DNA of 13,870 nucleotides from Ruminococcaceae bacterium UBA7101 (GTDB lineage Bacteria > Bacillota > Clostridia > Oscillospirales > Acutalibacteraceae). The notes below the pieces were generated by a model. It searched no databases and had not been told where the DNA came from. It was given only the letters and a program-made list of their open reading frames with translations. The stretch spans positions 1,126-14,995 of the forward strand of contig DKYL01000027.1 in assembly GCA_002493325.1 (NCBI GenBank). Reading direction: 5' to 3'. Both the position numbers and the translations under genes were made by a program. Positions 6,632-13,164 of this stretch are shown here, in pieces. Each line of letters begins with the position of its first letter. The stretch's first letter is position 1.

Positions 6632-7218
6632 TACTCGGCAGCCTCAATCAGATTTGCACCGCCGAGGAAATCAACAGCATTGTTAACGCCGTCAATGACA
6701 GCCTCTGAGGATATGGTTGACCTTGCAATAACATCAATGGTTGAACCTTTGGCAGTATCTGCTGAGGAAACAACAGGGAGAAGTCTTCCGTCAAACTGAT
6801 TTTGGAAATTCTCACCCTGAATCTGTACACCAAGATACTCGGTTTCGTTCTGATGAATAATTTCAATACCGCACACGAGCGTGCCGTCTGCCGAAACCGT
6901 AGTTGCCATTTCAATAGGCTGCTCCTGATTATAACCAACTGTTGTACCTGTTACAATGTAAGCCACAACATTTCCGCTTGCATCAAGCGCCTTATCCACT
7001 GCAGTAACATCAAAGCTTGCAGTGTCATAACCGCTGATGTCGAGTGCTTCAGTTGACGCAATGGTAAAGCCCGGCTCATGGTGCTCGTTATACTTTTTAT
7101 TCGCAAGATTATCAATTGCCTTTGAGCCGAAGATTACCCCTACAGACAAAACAATCATAACTGCAAGTGATATTAACCATTTCATTGATTTCGGATTAAA
7201 ATGTGCTTTACTGTTCAT
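6631..7218 (-). CDS. Extracytoplasmic FMN-binding domain protein, likely ApbE-flavinylated
   Basis: The 195-residue protein has a membrane anchor at about 14-32 and one FMN-binding domain of the RnfG/NqrC/PplA type (about 85-185). The HQNETEYLGVQIQGENF segment (122-138) corresponds to the family's H-x-ETPGLG region. The flavinylation region reads IDVIARSTISSEAV (161-174): aligned with the usual D-x-x-S-G-A-T-x-S-S, the acceptor Thr is T168 and the following Ser residues are kept, but S-G-A is replaced by A-R-S. FMN should be attached covalently by the ApbE protein encoded just upstream, giving a one-electron carrier outside the membrane. The start has AAGGAG at the right spacing, and 17 bases separate it from the apbE stop. 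It is a single-domain protein, unlike the two-domain PplA. Confidence 0.87.
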   Translation of the reverse strand: MNSKAHFNPKSMKWLISLAVMIVLSVGVIFGSKAIDNLANKKYNEHHEPGFTIASTEALDISGYDTASFDVTAVDKALDASGNVVAYIVTGTTVGYNQEQPIEMATTVSADGTLVCGIEIIHQNETEYLGVQIQGENFQNQFDGRLLPVVSSADTAKGSTIDVIARSTISSEAVIDGVNNAVDFLGGANLIEAAE

Positions 7219-7235
7219 AATGCTGCTCCTTAAGT

Positions 7236-8285
7236 TTAATCGTTAAATATATAATTTTCAAAGCCTGAGCTGAAGGATTTGTTATATTCCTTATCAACCC
7301 AGACAGCCTCTACACCATCAAGACCCTCCACAAGCTTTTTACCCTCATCAATGGGCATATTAAACAGCGTTGTGGAAAGTGCGTCACCAAGTGCCGAATC
7401 ATTGCAGATAACCGAAACGCTTGCCGCATATTCGGCAGGCATTAAAGTATCCGGATTAATGATATGGCAGTATTTTTTGCCGTCAACAACAAAATAGCGC
7501 TGATAATCACCGCTGGTAACAACAGACAAATCCGTGATTTTCACATTCAGAAGATAGTCATTTGATGCGGTATCGGGATTTTCAATACCGATATTCCAAA
7601 GGGTTTTGCCGTCGTCATTCTTAAAACCGAAGGTTGAAACATTACCGCCGATACTGATTGCGGCAGATGACCATAAATTTTCCTTAGCCCAGCTTGTAAT
7701 CTCTCTCACTGCATAGCCCTTGGCAATTGCACCCACATCGAGCTTAAGCTCAGGGTCACTGAAATATACAGTGCTGTTTTCCTTATCAAGAACAAGGCTT
7801 TCAAAGGAGGTATGCTCTGCCGCCTGCTTAAGCGCCGTCATATCAGGCAAAGCCGCCTCTTCAGGATTATTGCCTGCGTTGTCACGGCTGTAATGCCATA
7901 GCCTCAGCACCGAGCCGAAGCAGGCATTTGTTTTACCCTCGCTTAAATCATAAACATATCTGCAGTATTCAAGCAAATCAATGATTCTGCTGTCAACCTT
8001 AACAGGACCGTCCTTTGCCTGCTGATTGACTGTATAAAGATTTGCCAGACCCTCATAGGAATTATAAATATCGTAGAGCCTGTCATATTCCTCAAGCCTG
8101 CTGTGAAACTGCTCCATATGTGCATCAAAGGCTTCCTGACTTTCATCATAAGCAATGATTGTTGATGCAGTATCAAACAAATCAAGAAAGCTTGATGTGA
8201 ATTTTTCTTTTTTATTAACACTGCTGCAGCTTGTGAAACTTAAAACCAGCAGCAAAGCTAAAAAAACTGATAATATTTTTTTCAT
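7236..8285 (-). CDS. apbE: ApbE-family FAD:protein FMN transferase, lipoprotein
   Basis: This 349-residue protein begins with a lipoprotein signal (MKKILSVFLALLLVLSFTSC, lipid-modified C20; Phe at -3 is slightly unusual), so it acts at the outer face of the membrane. ApbE transfers FMN from FAD to a Thr or Ser of an exported partner. Family motifs are present: FDTASTIIAY near 37, KTNACFGSVLRLWH at 118-131, LDVGAIAKGYAV (182-193), ISIGGNVSTFG (210-220), SGDYQRYF, HIINPDTLMPA (274-284) and DALSTTLF (301-308), which holds a metal-binding Asp. The length is normal for the family. It is the first gene of the flavin operon and its substrate is most likely the next gene's product. A consensus promoter lies so close to the ATG that the transcript would be almost leaderless; no Shine-Dalgarno is seen at the usual distance. 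Confidence 0.93.
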   Translation of the reverse strand: MKKILSVFLALLLVLSFTSCSSVNKKEKFTSSFLDLFDTASTIIAYDESQEAFDAHMEQFHSRLEEYDRLYDIYNSYEGLANLYTVNQQAKDGPVKVDSRIIDLLEYCRYVYDLSEGKTNACFGSVLRLWHYSRDNAGNNPEEAALPDMTALKQAAEHTSFESLVLDKENSTVYFSDPELKLDVGAIAKGYAVREITSWAKENLWSSAAISIGGNVSTFGFKNDDGKTLWNIGIENPDTASNDYLLNVKITDLSVVTSGDYQRYFVVDGKKYCHIINPDTLMPAEYAASVSVICNDSALGDALSTTLFNMPIDEGKKLVEGLDGVEAVWVDKEYNKSFSSGFENYIFND

Positions 8286-8294
8286 AATATATAA

Positions 8295-8323
8295 ATTATA
8301 ACAGAAATATATGCTCCTTGCAA
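8295..8323 (-). promoter_or_regulatory. Promoter of the apbE operon
   Basis: On the minus strand, TTGCAA (8323-8318), a 17-base spacer and a perfect TATAAT (8300-8295) lie in the 44-base gap after the ABC-F gene. The expected start point is near 8288, only about three bases before the apbE ATG. Confidence 0.55.
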
Positions 8324-8329
8324 TATAAA

Positions 8330-9790
8330 TTATATTTCAATGATTTTTGTTGCTGCATTATCTCTGAACATTTGATCGTGCTCCACAAAAATCATTGTCG
8401 GTGAAAACTTTTCAATCAGCTTTTCAAGCTGTACTCGTGTATAAATATCAATAAAATTAAGCGGCTCATCCCAGACATAAAGATTTGCAGACTGGCAAAG
8501 GCTTCTTGCCAAAAGCACCTTTTTCTTCTGTCCGTCAGAAAAGCCCGAAATGTCCTTTTCAAGCTGAATTTGCTCAACACCAAGCTGGTACAAAACTGCC
8601 TTGAACAGACTCTCTTCAATATTACTGTTATAAGCAAATTCCGACAGAGTTCCCTTTAAATAAGATGCATCCTGAGGAACATATGAAATAACAAGACCCG
8701 AACCGATTGACACTGTGCCTGTGTAATCTATATCCTCTCCCATAATTAATTTTAAGATACTGCTTTTACCGCAACCGTTTTTGCCGTCAAGAGCAATTCT
8801 GTCACCCTGCCGTACCTCAAAGGTAACGGCATCACAAACAATCCTATCACCATAGCTTACCGCAACATTATTCAGTGCTAAAAGTCTGTCACTGTGGTAA
8901 GACAGCGGTATAATTTTTAAATCGTCTGCCCGTTCGGTATTTTTAAGCAGCTCTGCTTTCTTTTCAATTGCTTTGTTCTGTCTATCCTCGGCAGCCTTTG
9001 AGCGTTTCATCATTTTAGCCGCCTTATGCCCCACATAGCCCTTATCATAGGCACCTGCCTTGGATTTTTCCACACGCTCTGACCATTCGCCTGTTCTCAG
9101 CGCGGCTGTCTGCAATCGCTTTATATCCTTTTTCAGCCGTTCATTCTGTGCAAGCTCATTTGCCTGCCTGCGTTCAAAATTTTCCATCCACGATGAAAAA
9201 TTACCGCTTTGCACCTCAATATCGCTTCTGTTAATGGAAAGAATATGATCAACACAGCTGTCAAGAAATCTTCGGTCATGTGATACAAGAATAAAACCCT
9301 TTTTACTGTTCAGATAGCTTGCAACCATTTCCCTGGCTTTAATATCAAGGTGATTTGTCGGCTCATCAATCAGCAGGAAATGCCCCTCATTCAGAAACAA
9401 TGCTGCCAGCAGCACCTTTGTCTGCTCACCCTTTGAAAGAGTTTCAAAAACTCTGAAAAGCACATCACCCTCAACCTCAAGATACGACAGCTCACGATAG
9501 ATTTCCCATTCTTCGGCAAGGGGGCAAACCTCGCTTATTACGTTAATGGTTAAATCCTTTTTATCCCTGACAGAGTACGGAAAATAATCAAATTCCACCG
9601 AGCTTATTATTCTTCCGCCGTACTCATATTTATTCAAAAGCAAATTTAAAAAAGTGGTTTTACCTCTGCCGTTTCTGCCCACAAAGCCAAGCTTCCAATC
9701 CGTATCAATCTGAAAGGTGACATTTTCAAATATATTGTCATAGCTTTTGGGATATGCAAAGGTTAAGCCCTCAACCTTAATCATAGACAT
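8330..9790 (-). CDS. ABC-F ribosomal protection ATPase, Lsa/CplR/VmlR-like
   Basis: The 486-residue protein has two ATPase cassettes and no membrane helices. Cassette 1: Walker A GRNGRGKTT (38-46), signature LSKGEQ (118-123), Walker B LLIDEPTNHLD (139-149), switch H171. A Lys/Arg- and Gln-rich helical linker (about 190-300) is the part that reaches toward the peptidyl-transferase centre in antibiotic-resistance ABC-F proteins. Cassette 2: Walker A GKNGCGKSS (336-344), signature FSDGQ (417-421), Walker B YVWDEPLNFID (438-448), H471. WDEPLNFID in the second cassette and DTDWKLGFVGRNGRGKTTF in the first are typical of Lsa/CplR/Vga-type proteins, which dislodge lincosamides, pleuromutilins and streptogramin A. 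The start at 9790 is chosen for the AGGAGGA at 9798-9804; the frame stays open upstream to 9946 but would run through the leader terminator. Expression is probably controlled by the upstream attenuator. The drug range cannot be read from sequence. Confidence 0.93.
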   Translation of the reverse strand: MSMIKVEGLTFAYPKSYDNIFENVTFQIDTDWKLGFVGRNGRGKTTFLNLLLNKYEYGGRIISSVEFDYFPYSVRDKKDLTINVISEVCPLAEEWEIYRELSYLEVEGDVLFRVFETLSKGEQTKVLLAALFLNEGHFLLIDEPTNHLDIKAREMVASYLNSKKGFILVSHDRRFLDSCVDHILSINRSDIEVQSGNFSSWMENFERRQANELAQNERLKKDIKRLQTAALRTGEWSERVEKSKAGAYDKGYVGHKAAKMMKRSKAAEDRQNKAIEKKAELLKNTERADDLKIIPLSYHSDRLLALNNVAVSYGDRIVCDAVTFEVRQGDRIALDGKNGCGKSSILKLIMGEDIDYTGTVSIGSGLVISYVPQDASYLKGTLSEFAYNSNIEESLFKAVLYQLGVEQIQLEKDISGFSDGQKKKVLLARSLCQSANLYVWDEPLNFIDIYTRVQLEKLIEKFSPTMIFVEHDQMFRDNAATKIIEI

Positions 9791-9810
9791 AATAAAATCC
9801 TCCTGTACTG

Positions 9811-9846
9811 TAAAAAAATATGGCTGCAGGAAAGTATCCCGCAGCC
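9811..9846 (-). terminator. Leader terminator (segments 3:4) of the ABC-F attenuator
   Basis: On the minus strand, GGCTGCGGGA (9846-9837) pairs with TCCTGCAGCC (9831-9822), a 10-bp stem with one G-U pair and a TACTT loop, followed by ATATTTTTTTA with seven T in a row. It ends 7 bases before the Shine-Dalgarno of the ABC-F gene, so it stops transcription before the coding region unless disrupted. Confidence 0.85.
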
Positions 9847-9922
9847 GACACAGCACATCAACACCGCTGAAAAGCGGCACAGCATATGACAAAGCAGACA
9901 GATTCAATAACTTTCCCGCAAC
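9823..9922 (-). promoter_or_regulatory. Antiterminator pairing (segment 2 with segment 4)
   Basis: Segment 2, GUUGCGGGAAAGU (9922-9910), can pair with ACUUUCCUGCAGC (9835-9823) over 13 base pairs with two G-U wobbles. The second partner includes the 3' arm of the terminator, so the two structures exclude each other. Segment 2 in effect duplicates the terminator's 5' arm and makes a longer helix than the 10-bp terminator stem. A short separate hairpin, CCGCT-TTTC-AGCGG (9877-9864), lies between them. Confidence 0.7.
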
Positions 9923-9976
9923 AGACGCAATGAGCCCTTGGCACACTGCTTATCCTTCTTACTTGCAAGAAAAGTT
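9909..9976 (-). promoter_or_regulatory. Protector hairpin (segment 1 with segment 2) over the leader ORF
   Basis: The leader-ORF sequence AACUUUUCUUGCAA (9976-9963) can pair with UUGCGGGAAAGUU (9921-9909) through 13 pairs with one bulged U and two G-U wobbles. This would hold segment 2 away from the terminator arm in the default state. A ribosome stalled on codons 3-6 of the leader ORF would cover segment 1 and free segment 2. Confidence 0.65.
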
Positions 9977-9982
9977 ATACAT
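9959..9982 (-). CDS. Leader peptide MYNFSCK of the ABC-F gene
   Basis: An ATG at 9982-9980 opens a 7-codon frame, MYNFSCK, closed by TAA at 9961-9959. A good Shine-Dalgarno (GAGGTGG, 9993-9987) stands four to five bases upstream, and the start point of the predicted promoter is about 25 bases further up. The ORF overlaps RNA segment 1 of the attenuator almost exactly. This is the arrangement expected of a sensor ORF on which an antibiotic-bound ribosome stalls, as known for vmlR in Bacillus and lmo0919 in Listeria. The peptide itself probably has no other function. Confidence 0.7.
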   Translation of the reverse strand: MYNFSCK

Positions 9983-10012
9983 CTTTCCACCTCTTTCGTT
10001 ATTTCTATCAGC

Positions 10013-10040
10013 ATTATAACACAAATGAAAACAAAGTCAA
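10013..10040 (-). promoter_or_regulatory. Promoter of the ABC-F gene and its leader
   Basis: On the minus strand, TTGACT (10040-10035), a 16-base spacer and a perfect TATAAT (10018-10013) form a strong sigma-A promoter. The -35 overlaps the stop codon of the SIS-domain gene. The start point is expected near 10006, giving a leader of about 215 bases. Confidence 0.8.
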
Positions 10041-11035
10041 CCATTCTGTTTGACATAAGCAATCATCTGAACAGCTACACTGCTCAGTATCGGGTTTAAA
10101 AGCGGAATAGATTCATCATAGGTGAGTGTATTCTCATCAAGAGCACTCACGCCGCTTGAAACGATTTTCAGCCTGAAATCATCCGCACTGTCAATCAGAT
10201 TATAAAAGTCAAGATTTGATGCCAATGCAATAATTGAAAAATTATCTCTGTATTCTGAATTAAGCTGACTTAAAGGTATGGATGATGAAATGCATTTTCC
10301 CGACTGCAAAAGCTCACCTGCATAGATAGCAACAGCAAAGTCAACATTAGTACCTGTAAAAAGCAGCCTATCACTGTCAAGCACACCTGCAATTTCATGA
10401 ATAATATATTCCTGAGATAAAACACCCTTGATTTTATTTTTCAGTCCCCTCAGCATCTGTGTTGCAATTTTTACATAAAGAGGGGTAATAACCTGATTTT
10501 TTTCTCCGAAATACAGGGCAAGCATTGCAAGTGCCGTCAGCTTTAAGGAATATGAGGCTGTGGGTATTCTGCCCAGTGTTTTATAATTCAGCACAATATC
10601 ACTTTTACTGTCGCTGAAATCCATAATCCTTATAAGTCTTGCGCCGCTGCCCTCAATACGCTTCTGAACACTGCCGCTTTCACCAATTAAAACAACCAAT
10701 GTATTTTTGTCAAGAATCGGGTTTGAATACACAAATTCACCCAAAGCAATCGGAACGGCAATTATATCAAGCAGCACCTCAAAATTATAGGCACCGAAAA
10801 CCGCACAGGAGTAATCGGTCCCTGCACCGACAATATAAATTCTTTTGATTTTGTCTATCTTAACCTTCAGAAAATCAAAGTTGATTTTATCCGCCTGAAT
10901 ATATCTGCCAAGCAAATTATCAATTAACTGCCCCTGTGTGAAAATTTCCTTTTTTGTGAAATCAGGAAAACTGTCAAGGCTTGGCGGAGAAACCACTTCA
11001 GGCTCTTTTTTCTTTTTTGCAAGAAGCTTTTTCAT
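10037..11035 (-). CDS. GlmS-isomerase-like protein with two SIS domains
   Basis: The 332-residue protein resembles the sugar-isomerase half of glucosamine-6-phosphate synthase but lacks the N-terminal glutaminase domain. KKEIFTQGQLIDNLLGRYI (28-46) matches the pre-SIS helix, RIYIVGAGTDYSCAVFGAYN (65-84) and ALGEFVYSNPI (97-107) form the start of SIS domain 1, and VVLIGESGS (114-122) is a weakened sugar-phosphate loop. SIS domain 2 starts near LLFTGTNVDFAVAIYAGELLQS (224-245). The usual catalytic region is poorly conserved, so a binding or regulatory role is as likely as isomerase activity. The basic, Pro-containing N-terminus (1-20) is extra. ATG at 11035 has AAGGA eight bases upstream, in the end of spoIIE; a TTG one codon earlier is the alternative. 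It follows spoIIE by 4 bases and is surely co-transcribed, hinting at sporulation-time expression. Confidence 0.78.
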   Translation of the reverse strand: MKKLLAKKKKEPEVVSPPSLDSFPDFTKKEIFTQGQLIDNLLGRYIQADKINFDFLKVKIDKIKRIYIVGAGTDYSCAVFGAYNFEVLLDIIAVPIALGEFVYSNPILDKNTLVVLIGESGSVQKRIEGSGARLIRIMDFSDSKSDIVLNYKTLGRIPTASYSLKLTALAMLALYFGEKNQVITPLYVKIATQMLRGLKNKIKGVLSQEYIIHEIAGVLDSDRLLFTGTNVDFAVAIYAGELLQSGKCISSSIPLSQLNSEYRDNFSIIALASNLDFYNLIDSADDFRLKIVSSGVSALDENTLTYDESIPLLNPILSSVAVQMIAYVKQNG

Positions 11036-11039
11036 CAAA

Positions 11040-13100
11040 TCAGTCCTTAATTAATCTTGCAACGATAACCGACATATCGTCCCTGTGGCGTGAATCACCG
11101 TGCTCCATTGCAAAATCAAGTATTGCCTGTGCACGTTCATTTGACGTAACCTTGTCATTCACCTTAATAAATTCATCCAGTATTCCGCCCAAATCGGTAA
11201 TGCCGTCACTCATCATTATGATTTCATCACCCACATTCAGTACAGTGGTGCGTTTTGCAAATTCTATGCCCCTTAAAATACCTGCAGGCATTGAGCTGAG
11301 TTCGCATTTGCTCAGTGAATTATTTTTAAGCACATAGCTTTTAGGTGCTCCCGCCTTATAAAATTCACACTTACCATTGAATAAATCCACACAGGCACAG
11401 TCAAGAGTAGCGAGGCTTTCCTCACTGCTTTTAACCAACAAAGCACTGTTAACCACTTTCAGTGATGAATCAAAACCAAAGCCTGCAGAAAGCAGCTTTG
11501 ACAGCAGACCTGCGCCCATAGCACCATCAAGCGCAGCACGTCCGCCCTTGCCCATTCCGTCACTTATAATAAAAATCATATGACCTCTGCCGTCGTTAAT
11601 CATTTTGACAGTATCACCGCACAGCTTGCCCTCCGCACAATACTGTGCAAAGCCAAAGTCCATTTTGTAATTTGCACGTTCAATAATGGACACCATCTGA
11701 CTTTTTCCTGAATAATTTGTACGGCTTTTTTCAAAATATCTGCCGCAGATTTTTTCAATTTCAGATTTTATTCTCGGGCTGTCAAGACCCCGTGTTTTTG
11801 CAGATGCTGAAATTTCAACCCTTGTTCTGCTAAACTTGTCCACAATAACTGAAATGTTTTCGGGATATATATCATATTCACCCAGCATTCGCCTTATTTT
11901 GCCTGCTGCCTTATAGTCAAAAAGCTCTGCCTCATCAAATTCAAAGGCAAGGTCTGCCAGCATATCACTGATTGAGAAAAACTGATCTGCCGCAACCATT
12001 CTAAGCTCGCTTTCCATGGGTTCAATGCGACCCATTTCATTTATCTTTTCTCTGACATCACGCACACTTTCGCTTACCTGTGACAAAGCAGAGGAGGCAA
12101 AACGCAGTCTTACCACAAGGCTTTGCCTTAAGCTGCCGTCAGGTGCAATATCAGCACCGCTTTCAAAAAATTCATTAATTTTATATCTTGCACTTTCAGG
12201 CAAAAGAACTAATATCAGAGCACCGCCGAAGCTTTCCAGAACACTGCAAAGAGCTAATGCTCCTTCACCTGATGCAACGGCAAAAAATGCCATGGAAAAA
12301 ACAAAACAAACGCCTACACTCAGGGATGAGATGGATGTAAAAAGCCCTGCTGCAAGTGCGGAAAATGCATATGCCCCAAGCAGAAACAGGCTGTTTTCTC
12401 CGCTTATACCGATGGCAAAGCCAAGACATATCGAAATAATCAGTCCCCATTTTTTTGAGCCGAAGCGTATTGCAATCAGCATTAATGCCGCTGCAAGCAT
12501 TCTTGCAGGAGCAAATCCTTTAATATTGATAACACAAAGACTTGAAAGCAGGGTTGAAAAGGAAATAAGCAGACAGGTTAAATCCGCCACAGGCAAAGCC
12601 TTGAATTTCAGCCTTTTCATATTGCAGTTTACACCCTTGAAAAAGAAATAACTGCCCCCCATTGCAAGCACCGCTTCACCAAACACAAGTGCATACTGAC
12701 CTATCACTGCACCTGCTTTCAGATTCATAACAATACCTGTTGTGAAAACGGACAAAAAAGCTACCAGCATAGGCAGATATGCTTCCTTTTTTGTATTGAA
12801 AATATTGATTGCCAATGCACCAAGGCACGCAATAATAGTTGCGCTGAAATATCTTATGGCATCATTGCCGCCGCAGAAAAGCATATATCCAAGCCCTGCA
12901 CCCACAGTCGAAAACAAAAAATTCTTTTTGCTTGATACACAGATAAGCGAAACGGCAAAAGGGCAGCTCCCGCCGATTACCGTTGACACACTGAGCACAA
13001 GACTTGCCAGAAACCAAGCCCCTCTCTTCAATATCAGGTTAAATCGGGCGTTTTTCAAGCTGCCCATATCTATTTTCTTTATTTTTTCTTTAACATCCAT
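11040..13100 (-). CDS. spoIIE: Stage II sporulation protein E (PP2C-type serine phosphatase)
   Basis: The 686-residue protein has SpoIIE architecture: about ten membrane helices (residues 25-310), a central regulatory and oligomerisation region (about 315-465) and a C-terminal PP2C phosphatase domain. Metal-binding motifs are visible: CGDT (494-497), SDGMGKGG with D514 (513-520), MMSDGITD with D632 (629-636) and DDMSV (674-678). In Bacillus, SpoIIE sits at the polar division septum and dephosphorylates SpoIIAA-P, switching on sigma F in the forespore. The protein is shorter than the 827-residue Bacillus one, mainly in the middle region. The ATG has only a modest GGGAAGTG ribosome site. The downstream neighbour is a SIS-domain gene. 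A candidate promoter with a 21-bp spacer precedes it. Confidence 0.95.
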   Translation of the reverse strand: MDVKEKIKKIDMGSLKNARFNLILKRGAWFLASLVLSVSTVIGGSCPFAVSLICVSSKKNFLFSTVGAGLGYMLFCGGNDAIRYFSATIIACLGALAINIFNTKKEAYLPMLVAFLSVFTTGIVMNLKAGAVIGQYALVFGEAVLAMGGSYFFFKGVNCNMKRLKFKALPVADLTCLLISFSTLLSSLCVINIKGFAPARMLAAALMLIAIRFGSKKWGLIISICLGFAIGISGENSLFLLGAYAFSALAAGLFTSISSLSVGVCFVFSMAFFAVASGEGALALCSVLESFGGALILVLLPESARYKINEFFESGADIAPDGSLRQSLVVRLRFASSALSQVSESVRDVREKINEMGRIEPMESELRMVAADQFFSISDMLADLAFEFDEAELFDYKAAGKIRRMLGEYDIYPENISVIVDKFSRTRVEISASAKTRGLDSPRIKSEIEKICGRYFEKSRTNYSGKSQMVSIIERANYKMDFGFAQYCAEGKLCGDTVKMINDGRGHMIFIISDGMGKGGRAALDGAMGAGLLSKLLSAGFGFDSSLKVVNSALLVKSSEESLATLDCACVDLFNGKCEFYKAGAPKSYVLKNNSLSKCELSSMPAGILRGIEFAKRTTVLNVGDEIIMMSDGITDLGGILDEFIKVNDKVTSNERAQAILDFAMEHGDSRHRDDMSVIVARLIKD

Positions 13101-13119
13101 TTTTACACTTCCCGTGGGT

Positions 13120-13152
13120 ATTATATTCCATACCTTGCGAGAAAAATGTAAA
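13120..13152 (-). promoter_or_regulatory. spoIIE promoter with an unusual 21-bp spacer
   Basis: On the minus strand, TTTACA (13152-13147), a 21-base spacer and a perfect TATAAT (13125-13120) precede the gene, with the start point expected near 13113. Spacers of 21-22 bp are the hallmark of the Spo0A-activated sigma-A promoters of spoIIE and spoIIG in Bacillus. A clear Spo0A box is not seen; TCTCGCA within the spacer matches TGTCGAA at five of seven positions only. Confidence 0.5.
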
Positions 13153-13164
13153 AATATATAACCG

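Noticed and set aside
8286..8329. FMN riboswitch ahead of the flavin operon
   Set aside because: Only 44 bases separate the ABC-F stop from the apbE start, far too short for an RFN element, and no such sequence is seen.
9791..9946. A longer ABC-F protein starting at the GTG at 9946
   Set aside because: The frame is open but has no ribosome site, runs through the leader hairpins and terminator, and adds 52 residues unlike any ABC-F N-terminus. The ATG at 9790 has a strong Shine-Dalgarno and starts the expected MSMIKVEGLTF sequence.
9904..10014. An overlapping frame through the leader beginning at an ATG at 10014
   Set aside because: That ATG lies inside the -10 hexamer, upstream of the expected transcript start, so it would not be in the mRNA. 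An in-frame GTG at 9990 lacks its own ribosome site. The frame could still matter if transcription starts further upstream.
12016..12651. 211-codon open frame on the plus strand
   Set aside because: It lies entirely opposite the membrane domain of spoIIE, has no ribosome site and encodes a low-complexity Ser/Arg/Lys-rich product; it is a mirror of the real gene.
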